Assembly: GCA_019247455.1 (NCBI GenBank)
Contig: JAFAOW010000247.1
Coordinates: 1-53,380, forward strand
DNA from: Acidobacteriota bacterium
GTDB lineage: Bacteria > Acidobacteriota > Blastocatellia > Pyrinomonadales > Pyrinomonadaceae
Length of the DNA: 53,380 bases
Direction of reading: 5' to 3'
Part shown: positions 1 through 8,076 of the stretch, piece after piece
Layout: each line of letters begins with the position of its first letter
Numbering within the stretch: the first letter of the stretch is position 1
Notes under the pieces: generated by a model
What the model saw: the letters and a program-made list of their open reading frames with translations, nothing else
Told to the model about the DNA's origin: nothing
The model's database searches: none
Position numbers and translations under genes: made by a program

Positions 1-2105
1 CCGTAGCCGCCGCGAACCGAGGTCTTGCCATCGCCAAAGACATCCCAGGCAAAACCGAGACGCGGGGCAAAGTTGTTCTTGTCAGCTTTCCAGACGCCGC
101 TCGTGCCGGTCGTTGCTAGACGTCCGTTCCGGATCTGCTGGAAAATATTCGAGCCCGAACCGAAGAAGAAGTTCGAGTCGAGTCCTTCCTTCGAGTGCTG
201 CGGTCCAAAGTACTCGTACCGCAGGCCGAGGTTCAAAGAGAGTCTCGGCACCACACGCCACTGATCATTCGCGTAGAAGGCAAACTCTTTGTAGAGATTG
301 GTTCTCGTGAAATTCGGCGACGTCATCGGCCGGGATACTGAACCGCCCGGGAACTTACCCTGCGGATCGACAGCGACCTGGAACTGCTGCGCGCAAGCCT
401 GGCCAACGGGGCAGCCATTGGTTCCGCCGATAAGGGCGAGCGAAGCGTTGGCAACAGTCGTGCCGAGGTTCTCAGACGCGTTCTGATATGCCGGGAAGTT
501 CACCTTGTCGGAGATGTTCACATACTCGCCGCCGAAGCGGAAGTTGTGATCACCTACGATGTAGGTAGCGTTTGGCTTGATATCGAGGAATTTCTGGTCC
601 TCGTTAAGATCAAGACCAGCACCCGGGAAGTACGGGATGTAGCCCGGATAGGCCACAAGCTGGTTATTCAAGAATGCCGTACCGTTCTGCAATGCATACA
701 AGGTCGGGCTCGCGGCCGGCTTGCTGCCAAGCACCGGACCGCCCTGCAGCCTGTTGAATGCAACCTTCGTGTCCAGAATGAATCTGGAAGAGAAGTTATG
801 AATGATCGTTCCCTGGAAGTTTTGCGACTTCGAGAAGATCGACGTGTCATAACCGTCATACGGGCTTGTGAATCGCGATCCGGCCAAATTCGTGCTCTTA
901 AAGAACTTCCATGAGCCGTTGATCGTGGTGTTGCTCGAGACGTTCCAATCCACACGAGCCACGTTGTTCCAATCATTCGTCGGAACGCCGCCGCCGGCAT
1001 CGATTGGAGCCGTGTAGCTCACGAGTTGATACGTACAAGCCGGGCAGCCAGCCGTGGCGACCGGTGAGCCGATGTTCGTCAAGCCGGATTTGAGCGGGCT
1101 GGCCGTAAAGATGGCCTTTGCGTTGCCGGCCATCGCAGCGATGAACGACGCCGTAGGTACGTATACCAGCGTCGAGTCGCTCGAACGTACGCGCGTTGCT
1201 TCAAAGAACTCCGAGAAGAACGCCTTGTTCTTCACGATCGGTCCGAGAACGCTGCCGCCGTACTGATTACGGGTAAACTTGCCTTTAGGCAGGTTATTCG
1301 CGTTGTTGTTGAAGTCGTTGGCCGAAAGTGCCGAACGACGGTCCTGATAGAACGCACTGCCCTCCAGCTTATTTCCGCCCGAGCGGGTCACAACGTTGAC
1401 GATACCGCCTGAAGCACGTCCGTACTCAGCCGAGAAGTTGTTCGTGATGATACGGAACTCAGCAACCGAATCCTGCGGGACCGTCTGAGCAACCGTAGCG
1501 GTAAACACGGCCTGGTTCTCAGTTCCGTCAAGCAGAATGTCCGTCGACGCTGAGCGAAGACCGTTGATCGCGACGCCCGCACCGCGGCCGTCGGCGTCTG
1601 CCGTCGAAACGTTGCCGGCCGTCGCTGCAAGACTGTAAGGATTACGGTCGAGAATGGGCAGGCTGTTGATCTGCTTGGTTGTGACGACGTTCGACTGCTG
1701 CTGGTCGGTCGTATTGACCTCAGCAACACCGCCGCTGTCACCAGCAACGTCAACGACATTGACGACCGCTTGAACACCAAGTTGAATGTTCTCGGTCGTA
1801 GCACCGCCAACCGCTACGCTGGCCTTTGCCTTCTGCGTTGCGAAGCCGCTCTTGCTTACCTCAATGTCATAGCTGCCCGGGATCAGGTTAGGTACCGACC
1901 AGTAGCCTTCGTCGTTGGCGACGGTGGTTTTTTCAACACTGGTTGACGGGTTGGTAACCTTCACCGTAGCGCCCGGGACGACTGCACCGTTCTGGTCTTT
2001 GACCGTCCCGTTCAGCGATCCTAGATCCTGTGCCATGATCGAAACTGCCGAAAAGACCAGCAGAGCGACCGTGGCAAACAGGAATTTCATACTAAATTTA
2101 TTCAT
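1..2105 (-). CDS. TonB-dependent receptor, OAR-like, with carboxypeptidase regulatory-like domain (C-terminus outside window)
   Basis: An outer-membrane transporter or receptor that takes up large substrates with TonB energy; the substrate cannot be read from sequence. The reading frame is open from ATG at 2105 to the window edge (about 701 codons), so the C-terminal barrel end is missing. The start follows GAGGAAATAAG. The N-terminus is a signal peptide ending near the motif SIMAQ. A carboxypeptidase-regulatory beta-sandwich follows (about residues 27-105, with GAVVPGATVKV), then a plug domain (INSLPILDRNPYSL, GLRSASTDILLDG, YGRASGGIVNVVTRSG), then beta-barrel sequence containing aromatic strands such as LGLRYEYFGP. 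Acidobacteria typically carry many such paralogues; a second lies at 38585-41668. An exact 10-bp tandem repeat lies about 230 bp upstream. Confidence 0.9.
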   Translation of the reverse strand, partial: MNKFSMKFLFATVALLVFSAVSIMAQDLGSLNGTVKDQNGAVVPGATVKVTNPSTSVEKTTVANDEGYWSVPNLIPGSYDIEVSKSGFATQKAKASVAVGGATTENIQLGVQAVVNVVDVAGDSGGVAEVNTTDQQQSNVVTTKQINSLPILDRNPYSLAATAGNVSTADADGRGAGVAINGLRSASTDILLDGTENQAVFTATVAQTVPQDSVAEFRIITNNFSAEYGRASGGIVNVVTRSGGNKLEGSAFYQDRRSALSANDFNNNANNLPKGKFTRNQYGGSVLGPIVKNKAFFSEFFEATRVRSSDSTLVYVPTASFIAAMAGNAKAIFTASPLKSGLTNIGSPVATAGCPACTYQLVSYTAPIDAGGGVPTNDWNNVARVDWNVSSNTTINGSWKFFKSTNLAGSRFTSPYDGYDTSIFSKSQNFQGTIIHNFSSRFILDTKVAFNRLQGGPVLGSKPAASPTLYALQNGTAFLNNQLVAYPGYIPYFPGAGLDLNEDQKFLDIKPNATYIVGDHNFRFGGEYVNISDKVNFPAYQNASENLGTTVANASLALIGGTNGCPVGQACAQQFQVAVDPQGKFPGGSVSRPMTSPNFTRTNLYKEFAFYANDQWRVVPRLSLNLGLRYEYFGPQHSKEGLDSNFFFGSGSNIFQQIRNGRLATTGTSGVWKADKNNFAPRLGFAWDVFGDGKTSVRGGY

Positions 2106-2330
2106 GTTCTTATTTCCTCGTCATTTGGAAAATTCACTTACTGTGAGAAATCGCGGTATAACCGCAATTAGATCGTAAAAATCTGAAGTTATTTCAACAA
2201 TTCGTATGCCACAGCAAATCGCCGAGCTTGGCAGCATTAAACTGGGAAAATAAAGAACTTATCGGAGCATAAGTTATGTGTGAAACATAGTTTAATCCAA
2301 ATATTTGTAGTTTTTTCAGAATTCCATAGT

Positions 2331-2350
2331 TTTGTAAAGATTTGTAAAGA
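2331..2350. promoter_or_regulatory. Tandem 10-bp repeat TTTGTAAAGA x2, candidate operator
   Basis: Two exact, adjacent copies of TTTGTAAAGA (2331-2340 and 2341-2350). They lie in the 287-bp gap between the phosphotransferase stop and the start of the TonB receptor, and so upstream of the receptor. The one-helical-turn period suits side-by-side binding of a regulator. The reverse complement contains TTTACAAA, a word also repeated upstream of the Asp-box protein and present upstream of the second receptor. No binding protein is known. The same gap holds the perfect palindrome GCGGTATAACCGC at 2153-2165. Confidence 0.35.
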
Positions 2351-2392
2351 TGGCCGTACGCAGGAAATCAGCGGTATTTTGCGGGTCGAAGA

Positions 2393-3463
2393 TCAAATAG
2401 CGGAGGATGCGGTGTTCATGAGCGCCGCAACAAACCGATCGAATGCCGAGAACCTCTTGTCTCGGGTCCTTCCGGCTGCGAAGCGCGCGTAGATCTGTTG
2501 GGCGATTACAGCGATCTTGAAGGTTCCGAAGACGTAGTAAAACGAAATATCTTCGATCGTTTTTCCCGAGGCTGACGCATACATCTCAACCAATTGTGCT
2601 CGGGTCACATTCTCCATCAGAACTTTCGGGTTGAAGGACATATTCAGGAGTTCATCTCCCACATCTGCCGCCATCCAGTAACCGAGAGTCGTGCCGAGGT
2701 CCATCAGTGGGTCACCGACGGTGACCATTTCCCAGTCAAGGACGGCCGTAACCTCGGTTAGGTCTGTCGGATCCAACATCACGTTGTCGAACTTGTAGTC
2801 GTTATGAATAACGGATGCTCCTGATTCGGCCGGAACATTCTCATTCAGCCATGCCATTACCCGGTCGGCCCGGGGAAGGTCATGGGTCTTTGCCGAGAGA
2901 TACCTATCAGACCAACCTTCGACCTGCCGGCGGCAATATCCATCCGGGCGCCCGAGTCGCTCGAGACCTGCTTCCGCTATGTCGATCGCATGCAACCGCG
3001 AAAGGTTCTTCACAAAGCTTCCGCACACCTGCTCGCGAAATTCCTGCGACGTTTCAAGTCTCTTCCGTGTTGCGCTCAACTCTGGATCGTCGGGGAGAGT
3101 CCCGCGGATGATCAGGCCGTTCCGCCGTTCCATGAGGTAAAACTCAGATCCCAGTACGCGGGTGTCCGAGCAAAAATGGAGGGGCACGGGTGCCTGTGCA
3201 TACACGCGCGAAAGTTTAGACAGCACATCGAACTCGCGACGCATGTCGTGGGCGGTCTTTACAGTATTGCCGAAAGGCGGCCGGCGGAGTACGTAATCCT
3301 TCTCTTCGATCTGGACCAGATAGGTCAGGTTCGAACTGCCCGCGGGGAATTGCTCAACTTGGATGTCACCCGCGGCGACCTCGCTTTTGACAAGGTAGGC
3401 GGAGAGTCGATCAAGGTCGATCTCTTCGCCCTCACGGGGTGGTTGTGTATCGCGTGTCGTCAC
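2393..3463 (-). CDS. Phosphotransferase family protein (aminoglycoside phosphotransferase/ACAD10-11 kinase-like)
   Basis: A 356-residue protein-kinase-fold phosphotransferase of the APH/choline-kinase superfamily. Visible motifs are the N-lobe strand YVLRRPPFG with a candidate ATP-binding residue, the Brenner-type catalytic loop [13 protein letters not shown] (H-N-D....N), and the metal-binding [18 protein letters not shown]. The start is GTG at 3463 with only a weak ribosome site, so an internal start is possible. It is divergent from an acyl-CoA dehydrogenase whose ATG lies 48 bp away. In vertebrate ACAD10 and ACAD11 a kinase of this family is fused to an acyl-CoA dehydrogenase, so the likely substrate is a hydroxyacyl-CoA and not an antibiotic. 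The family call is firm; the substrate is inferred from context. Confidence 0.85.
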   Translation of the reverse strand: MTTRDTQPPREGEEIDLDRLSAYLVKSEVAAGDIQVEQFPAGSSNLTYLVQIEEKDYVLRRPPFGNTVKTAHDMRREFDVLSKLSRVYAQAPVPLHFCSDTRVLGSEFYLMERRNGLIIRGTLPDDPELSATRKRLETSQEFREQVCGSFVKNLSRLHAIDIAEAGLERLGRPDGYCRRQVEGWSDRYLSAKTHDLPRADRVMAWLNENVPAESGASVIHNDYKFDNVMLDPTDLTEVTAVLDWEMVTVGDPLMDLGTTLGYWMAADVGDELLNMSFNPKVLMENVTRAQLVEMYASASGKTIEDISFYYVFGTFKIAVIAQQIYARFAAGRTRDKRFSAFDRFVAALMNTASSAI

Positions 3464-3510
3464 CGTCGAGGCCTTGGTTCTGTGCTACTCTGATTTCCGA
3501 AAAGGAACGT

Positions 3511-4698
3511 ATGGATTTTGATTATTCAACAGCGTCGCTCGAACTTCAACAAAAGCTCAGCGGGTTCATGGAGGAGTGTGTCTATCCCAATGAATCGCGC
3601 TATACAAAGGAAGTCGAGACGGGCGACAGATGGCAGCCACTCGATCTCATTGAGGAGCTAAAAGTGGAGGCTAAAGCCAGAGGGCTGTGGAATTTGTTCT
3701 TACCTTCCGTATCCGGACTAACCAACGTTGAATACGCACCGCTGGCTGAGATCATGGGCAGGGTTACGTGGGCAGCAGAGGTTTTCAATTGCTCCGCCCC
3801 TGATACGGGCAATATCGAGATCCTTGAGTTGTATGGCACTCCCGCTCAAAAAGAAAAATGGCTGAAGCCGTTGCTCGCGGGGGAAATTCGCTCGTGCTTT
3901 TCTATGACCGAGCCCGATGTAGCCTCCAGTGATGCGACGAATATTCGAGCTTCCATAACAGCGGATGGCGATGACTACGTTCTCAACGGCCGCAAATGGT
4001 GGTCAACCGGGGCTGGAGATTCCCGTTGCACGCTGTCGATCTTTATGGGGAAGACCGATCTCAACGCTCCAAAACATCTGCAACAGTCAATGATATTGGT
4101 TCCGACGGCATCAGAGGGTGTGCAAATCGAGAGAATGCTGCCGGTAATGGGCTTTGATGACGCGCCGAACGGTCACGCCCAGATCAACTTCGAAAACGTA
4201 CGTGTGCCGAAGTCGAATATTCTGCTCGGCGAAGGCCGCGGTTTTGAGATCGCTCAGGGCCGTCTAGGCCCAGGCAGAGTTCATCATTGCATGAGACTGA
4301 TCGGGACGGCGGAGCGTGCTCTTGAAATGATGTGCCAAAGAGCCAGGGAGCGAGAAGCATTCGGAAAACCACTCGCCGAACAGGGTGTCATACGTCATTG
4401 GATAGCGGAAGAGAGATGTGAGATTGATCAGGCGCGCCTGCTGGTTCTGCGAACGGCGTGGCTATTGGATAAGGTCGGTGTCAAAACTGCACGACGCGAG
4501 ATCGCAATGATCAAGGCCGTAGTTCCTCGAATGGCCTTAAAAGTTATCGACCGTGCGATCCAGGCATTTGGTGGCGCCGGCCTCAGTCAGGATATACCGC
4601 TGGCGTCTTTTTGGATCTACGCCCGGAGCCTGCGGATCGCCGACGGCCCGGACGAGGTTCATTTGGAATCAGTAGCCAAACTGGAGCTTGCGCGGTGA
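3511..4698 (+). CDS. Acyl-CoA dehydrogenase family protein (ACAD10/11-like)
   Basis: A cytoplasmic FAD enzyme of 395 residues, the usual family length. ATG at 3511 is chosen because AAAGGAACGT sits just before it. An upstream in-frame start at 3439 would run into the divergent phosphotransferase gene. Motifs include [20 protein letters not shown] followed by TEPDVASSD (flavin-binding middle domain), [11 protein letters not shown], and the C-terminal helical domain with [11 protein letters not shown] and [19 protein letters not shown]. The long N-terminal helix region and the [18 protein letters not shown] signature are typical of the ACAD11 branch. Its stop overlaps the start of the following acetyltransferase (GTGA), so the two are translationally coupled. 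The pairing with the divergent kinase suggests processing of hydroxylated acyl-CoAs. Confidence 0.9.
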   Translation: MDFDYSTASLELQQKLSGFMEECVYPNESRYTKEVETGDRWQPLDLIEELKVEAKARGLWNLFLPSVSGLTNVEYAPLAEIMGRVTWAAEVFNCSAPDTGNIEILELYGTPAQKEKWLKPLLAGEIRSCFSMTEPDVASSDATNIRASITADGDDYVLNGRKWWSTGAGDSRCTLSIFMGKTDLNAPKHLQQSMILVPTASEGVQIERMLPVMGFDDAPNGHAQINFENVRVPKSNILLGEGRGFEIAQGRLGPGRVHHCMRLIGTAERALEMMCQRAREREAFGKPLAEQGVIRHWIAEERCEIDQARLLVLRTAWLLDKVGVKTARREIAMIKAVVPRMALKVIDRAIQAFGGAGLSQDIPLASFWIYARSLRIADGPDEVHLESVAKLELAR

Positions 4699-5189
4699 TC
4701 GTTCGTGAGGCAGCACCGGCCGACGCAATCCCGATCGCTTGCGTATATAACTATTACGTCGAAAGCTCTCACTGCACTTTTGAAGTCTCGGCAGTAAATG
4801 AAATCGAGATGCGGCGGCGAATCGCTGAGAGCAACGACGAACGCCTGCGATTCATTGTGGCGGAAGATGCGGGTCTTATTGTCGGATTTGCGAATTGCCA
4901 TCCGTGGAGGGCACGGGCGGCGTACGCCCGCACTGTGGAGATCTCGGTGTATGTTCATCCGCAAGAGACGGGAAAAGGCGCTGGCAGCCAGCTTTATAGA
5001 GAACTGTTCTCCGGAATGCGGGCCGCGGACGTCCATGTTGCGATTGCCGGTATATCATTGCCCAATGACGCGAGCGTCCGACTTCATGAGAAATTCGGTA
5101 TGAAGAAAGTGGCCCATTTTTCCCAAGTAGGCCGAAAATTCGATCGTTGGATCGACGTCGGCCACTGGCAGGTAGTGTTGGATCGATAG
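4695..5189 (+). CDS. GNAT N-acetyltransferase, phosphinothricin acetyltransferase-like
   Basis: A 164-residue Gcn5-related acetyltransferase (COG1247-like). The GTG start at 4695 overlaps the preceding TGA stop (GTGA), giving an N-terminus of [11 protein letters not shown], the usual first beta strand of the family. The acetyl-CoA-binding region is visible as [20 protein letters not shown] (Q/RxxGxG/A type), followed by [20 protein letters not shown], the standard motif B, and a C-terminal [14 protein letters not shown] that matches the phosphinothricin/methionine-sulfoximine subgroup. The true substrate is unknown; such proteins acetylate small amino-acid analogues. It lies in an operon with the acyl-CoA dehydrogenase. 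Confidence 0.87.
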   Translation: MIVREAAPADAIPIACVYNYYVESSHCTFEVSAVNEIEMRRRIAESNDERLRFIVAEDAGLIVGFANCHPWRARAAYARTVEISVYVHPQETGKGAGSQLYRELFSGMRAADVHVAIAGISLPNDASVRLHEKFGMKKVAHFSQVGRKFDRWIDVGHWQVVLDR

Positions 5190-5199
5190 CAATATGTAT

Positions 5200-5214
5200 C
5201 GGTCAAATTGACCG
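5200..5214. promoter_or_regulatory. Perfect palindrome CGGTCAAATTGACCG, candidate operator
   Basis: A 7+1+7 perfect inverted repeat just after the acetyltransferase stop. It is about 60 bp upstream of the -35 box of the pil operon promoter and has no T-run, so it is not an intrinsic terminator. The symmetric TTGAC half-sites suit a dimeric regulator. The role is unproven. Confidence 0.25.
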
Positions 5215-5274
5215 CCCGCGATGTCGCATTGAAACGAATTCTATCAATTTGCTGTTTAACAAAGCAAAAAACTG

Positions 5275-5303
5275 TTGACACAAGTTAATCCCTCCTGTAG
5301 ATT
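5275..5303 (+). promoter_or_regulatory. Sigma70-type promoter of the pilMNOPQ operon
   Basis: A perfect -35 box TTGACA (5275-5280) is followed by a 17-bp spacer and TAGATT (5298-5303), with TG directly before the -10. Predicted transcription starts near 5309-5311, directly before a structured RNA segment and about 280 nt before the pilM start codon. It is the best consensus promoter I found in the window. Confidence 0.7.
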
Positions 5304-5309
5304 CTAAGT

Positions 5310-5592
5310 GTTACGACTTCTCAGGGTCGTGAACCTTTCGCCACCAAAAGCGGCAAAGTATCTTCGAGAAAATAGGTTCCAACGGTCGCATTTCAAGGCC
5401 GAGCATCCGAAAACATGCGGGTTTTAGACACCATCAAGGCTGACCTGTCTATATAACTTCCCCGTCTTTCCGGTTTTATCAAGAAGGTGGCAAATCATCC
5501 TCAGAATTCAAAGCACGCACCTTCGGATGGGAACTAACTCAAAGGGACAAAATCAAGACCGCAGGATCTGTAAATAAAGGAGCACCAACGGC
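5310..5592 (+). promoter_or_regulatory. Long structured 5' leader of the pil operon (candidate riboswitch or attenuator)
   Basis: About 280 nt between the predicted transcription start and pilM hold no gene I can support. The first 70 nt fold well. ACGAC (5313-5317) pairs with GTCGT (5326-5330), and directly after it GAACC (5331-5335) pairs with GGTTC (5375-5379). That second stem encloses two hairpins: CTTT-c-GCC (5335-5342) pairing with GGCAAAG (5352-5358), which competes for one base with the outer stem, and TCT-TCG-AGA (5361-5369). A further GCAT/ATGC hairpin sits at 5403-5418. A ribosome site (AAAGGAGC) lies just before pilM. It does not match the c-di-GMP-I core I know. It could be a regulatory RNA or simply a stable leader. 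Confidence 0.4.
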
Positions 5593-6642
5593 ATGTTCGG
5601 TAAGAAGAAAAGCGTCGCCGGCCTAGATATCGGCTCAAGTTCGATCAAAATGGTCGAACTCGACGGCAAACTAAACAACTTGAATCTCGTAAGCCTCGGC
5701 TTCGAGAATCTGCCGGCCGATACCATAATCGACGGCCAGATCATGGAGTTGAACGTCGTTTCGGACGTTATCCAGAACGTGTGCGTCCACCATCAGGTAA
5801 AGGCTGATCGTGTGGTAACCGGGGTGTCGGGTCATTCCGTGATCCTTAAGAACATCGTCCTTCCCCCGATGAGTAAAGAAGAATTGGAGGAATCCATCGA
5901 TTGGCATGCCGAGGAGCATATCCCTTACGATCTCGCCGATGTCAGCCTGGACTATCAGGTGACGGCCGAATCCCCCGAGGCGACCAACGTTCTGATCGCG
6001 GCGTGCAAACGCGAGAGGATCGACAACATCAAGCAGGCCATACAGCTCGCAGGCAAGACACCGGTTGTGATCGACGTTGACACGTTCGCCCTGCAGAACT
6101 GCTATGAGGTCAATTACCAGCCGACAGAAGACGATGTCGTGACCCTCCTCAATATAGGTGCCTCGACCATGAACGTGAACATTGTGAAAGGCAACCGATC
6201 GTTGTTTACGCGGGACATTACGGTCGGCGGCAGCCAGTTCACTGATGTGCTTCAAAGAAGCCTTGGACTTAACTTCCAGCAGGCTGAGGCAGTCAAGCGC
6301 GGCGTCGTGGATGCAGTCGAGGGAATTGAGGAAAAGTCGATCGAGCCATTGATGAACAACGTGACGGAGATCGTCGCGATGGAGATACAAAAGACATTCG
6401 ACTTCTACCGTGCGACCACTGAGGACAATGAAACCGTCGTTCAGAAGATCTTGATCTCCGGCGGCGGTTCAAAACTCGTTGGTCTTGCCGAGGAGCTTTC
6501 GCAGCGGCTCGAGCTGCCGGTCGAGATCCTCGACCCCTTCCGCAACATAAAGGTCGACTCCCGAAAATTCGACCCAGACTACTTGAATGAGATCGTGCCC
6601 GAAATGGCTGTAGCAGTCGGCCTGGCCGTAAGGGGAGTTTAA
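5593..6642 (+). CDS. pilM: Type IV pilus assembly ATPase-like protein PilM
   Basis: An actin-fold cytoplasmic protein (349 residues, typical length) that binds the N-terminus of PilN and forms the inner-membrane assembly platform of type IV pili. The phosphate-1 loop is VAGLDIGSSSIKMVEL (residues 8-23). The second nucleotide-binding part is TLLNIGASTMNVNIV with GGSQFTDVL, and the adenosine motif is ISGGGSKLVGLAEELSQRL near the C-terminus. The start follows AAAGGAGCACC. It is the first gene of a five-gene pilMNOPQ operon with short gaps, preceded by a consensus promoter and a long leader. The pathway use (twitching, adhesion, DNA uptake) cannot be told from here; the pilin and motor ATPase genes are not in the window. 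Confidence 0.96.
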   Translation: MFGKKKSVAGLDIGSSSIKMVELDGKLNNLNLVSLGFENLPADTIIDGQIMELNVVSDVIQNVCVHHQVKADRVVTGVSGHSVILKNIVLPPMSKEELEESIDWHAEEHIPYDLADVSLDYQVTAESPEATNVLIAACKRERIDNIKQAIQLAGKTPVVIDVDTFALQNCYEVNYQPTEDDVVTLLNIGASTMNVNIVKGNRSLFTRDITVGGSQFTDVLQRSLGLNFQQAEAVKRGVVDAVEGIEEKSIEPLMNNVTEIVAMEIQKTFDFYRATTEDNETVVQKILISGGGSKLVGLAEELSQRLELPVEILDPFRNIKVDSRKFDPDYLNEIVPEMAVAVGLAVRGV

Positions 6643-6646
6643 TAAC

Positions 6647-7366
6647 ATGATCAAGATCAATTTACTTAATTCGGTCACGGAGAGAAGCGGCGGAGCCGTC
6701 GCCACCGTCGACAAGAAGCTCTCAAGTGCTGGCTCGCGTCTCTTGCTTTCTTCGATCGTCGTTCTGGCGCTTCTCGCGGCCGTTATCGGCTGGGACGTTA
6801 TCAGCACCCAGATGGCGAAGACCGAGGCCGAACGTCAGCTCGACGAGCAGAAGCAGATCGCTTCCGAGCTCGAGACCGTGATGAACGAGCAGAAAGACCT
6901 GGAGACGAAGATCAACAATATCGACGCTCGTATCGACTCGATCAAGAAACTCCGCGCGTCACAGGCCGGCCCCAGCGCCGTCCTCGAAGCCATGCGTGAG
7001 CGTGTCGCGATGGTCCCGGGTCTATATCTGGAGAGCGTTGAGCAAACCGGCGACGGTATCGTTATCAAAGGCAATTCACCCGACGAGTCGCAGGTTACAC
7101 AGTTTGGGCGCAGTCTTGAGTTCTCTAACGGGTTGTTCACGAACCTTTCGATAGAGACCACCCGGACAGACGTCACAAACGAAAACGCCACGCAGAAGGT
7201 CGGACCCGATGGTGAGGCCGCGAAGGTCTCTATTGTGAATTTCAGCATTAAGTGCAGCTACACACCGTCTAAGGCTCCAAATCCCGACGGGTCCAATCCG
7301 ACCGCAGCCTCAGCCCCCGCAAGCCAGCCGGCTGCCGCGCAGCCTGTCCAGGTCGCAAAGAAATAG
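6647..7366 (+). CDS. pilN: Type IV pilus inner-membrane protein PilN
   Basis: A bitopic inner-membrane protein of 239 residues. It begins with the PilM-binding signature MIKINLLNS, then has a transmembrane helix (about residues 27-48, LLLSSIVVLALLAAVIGWDV), a periplasmic coiled coil (about 52-105, many E/K/Q residues) and a ferredoxin-like PilN core (VPGLYLESVEQTGDGIVIKG). The gap from pilM is 4 bp. The C-terminal 30 residues are a low-complexity Ala/Pro/Gln tail (SAPASQPAAAQPVQVAKK), longer than in most PilN proteins; PilO and PilP carry similar tails. Confidence 0.94.
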   Translation: MIKINLLNSVTERSGGAVATVDKKLSSAGSRLLLSSIVVLALLAAVIGWDVISTQMAKTEAERQLDEQKQIASELETVMNEQKDLETKINNIDARIDSIKKLRASQAGPSAVLEAMRERVAMVPGLYLESVEQTGDGIVIKGNSPDESQVTQFGRSLEFSNGLFTNLSIETTRTDVTNENATQKVGPDGEAAKVSIVNFSIKCSYTPSKAPNPDGSNPTAASAPASQPAAAQPVQVAKK

Positions 7367-7391
7367 AGTCTCTAAATAGCGAGAAATAGAC

Positions 7392-8060
7392 ATGTTAGAA
7401 AAGATCAAGAATCTTAAATGGCACTTCCAGCTGCTCATTTTGGTCAGCATAGCGGCTCTGATCTACGCGGGTGTTTGGTACTTCGTAACGAGCGACACGC
7501 GCGCCGAGGTTGCGGCCCTCACTGACCAGGTCGTGCAGTTGAAAGCGAAGAACGAAACGGCCCGCGTCGCGACTCAGCGCATCAATGAGTTCCGGGCTCT
7601 GTTTGAGAGCAAGACCCAGGAGTACGACGAGCTGAAGGTGCTCCTACCGGAAGAGCGTGAGTTGACCAACGTCCTTCAAGGCTTGCAGGATACGGCCAAC
7701 AGCAGCCGCATGGTGGTTATGCGATTCGCGCCGCGGGAAGATGCGTCCCAGGATTCGATCATGGCAAAGCCGGTCGAGGTTGAGGTGGACAGCAACTTTA
7801 ATAACCTGCGTGCGTTTTTCCAGAGTATGGCGAAGCTGCCGCGAATCGTCTCGATCACTGACTTCAAGATCAATCAGGTGGACAAGCAGACCGACGCCAA
7901 AACTGTACACGCGCAATTCCTGCTGACGGCATACTACTCCGCACCTAACGATCAAAATGCGAGGCCCGCCGTTCCAGGGCAGCCGGCCGCCCCGGGCGCG
8001 CCCGCACCGGTGACCAACCCTAACGCGCCTCCGCCCGCCCCAGGTCCAGCTACGAAATAG
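7392..8060 (+). CDS. pilO: Type IV pilus inner-membrane protein PilO
   Basis: A 222-residue partner of PilN. It has a short cytoplasmic N-terminus with LKWHFQLL, a transmembrane helix (about 14-32), a periplasmic coiled coil (about 35-80) and the PilO ferredoxin-like fold, seen from VLLPEERELTNVLQGLQDTA through FNNLRAFFQSMAKLPRIVSI. The last 35 residues are Pro/Ala-rich with repeated PGQPAAPGAPAP. It starts 25 bp after pilN. By known pilus architecture it forms a periplasmic heterodimer with PilN and contacts PilP. Confidence 0.94.
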   Translation: MLEKIKNLKWHFQLLILVSIAALIYAGVWYFVTSDTRAEVAALTDQVVQLKAKNETARVATQRINEFRALFESKTQEYDELKVLLPEERELTNVLQGLQDTANSSRMVVMRFAPREDASQDSIMAKPVEVEVDSNFNNLRAFFQSMAKLPRIVSITDFKINQVDKQTDAKTVHAQFLLTAYYSAPNDQNARPAVPGQPAAPGAPAPVTNPNAPPPAPGPATK

Positions 8061-8076
8061 CTCAGCCCTCCAGAAG

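Noticed and set aside
3439-3510. N-terminal extension of the acyl-CoA dehydrogenase from 3439
   Set aside because: It would overlap the divergent phosphotransferase start and has no ribosome site; ATG 3511 follows AAAGGA.
5310-5450. c-di-GMP-I (GEMM) or ZTP riboswitch at the pil leader
   Set aside because: The region contains GGGTCGTGA as in ZTP aptamers and sits before pilM as GEMM RNAs do in some bacteria. The downstream conserved cores of both classes are absent, so I keep it only as an unnamed structured leader.
5671-6390. 239-codon minus-strand frame inside pilM
   Set aside because: The PilM motifs on the plus strand are intact; the antisense frame has no ribosome site or domain.
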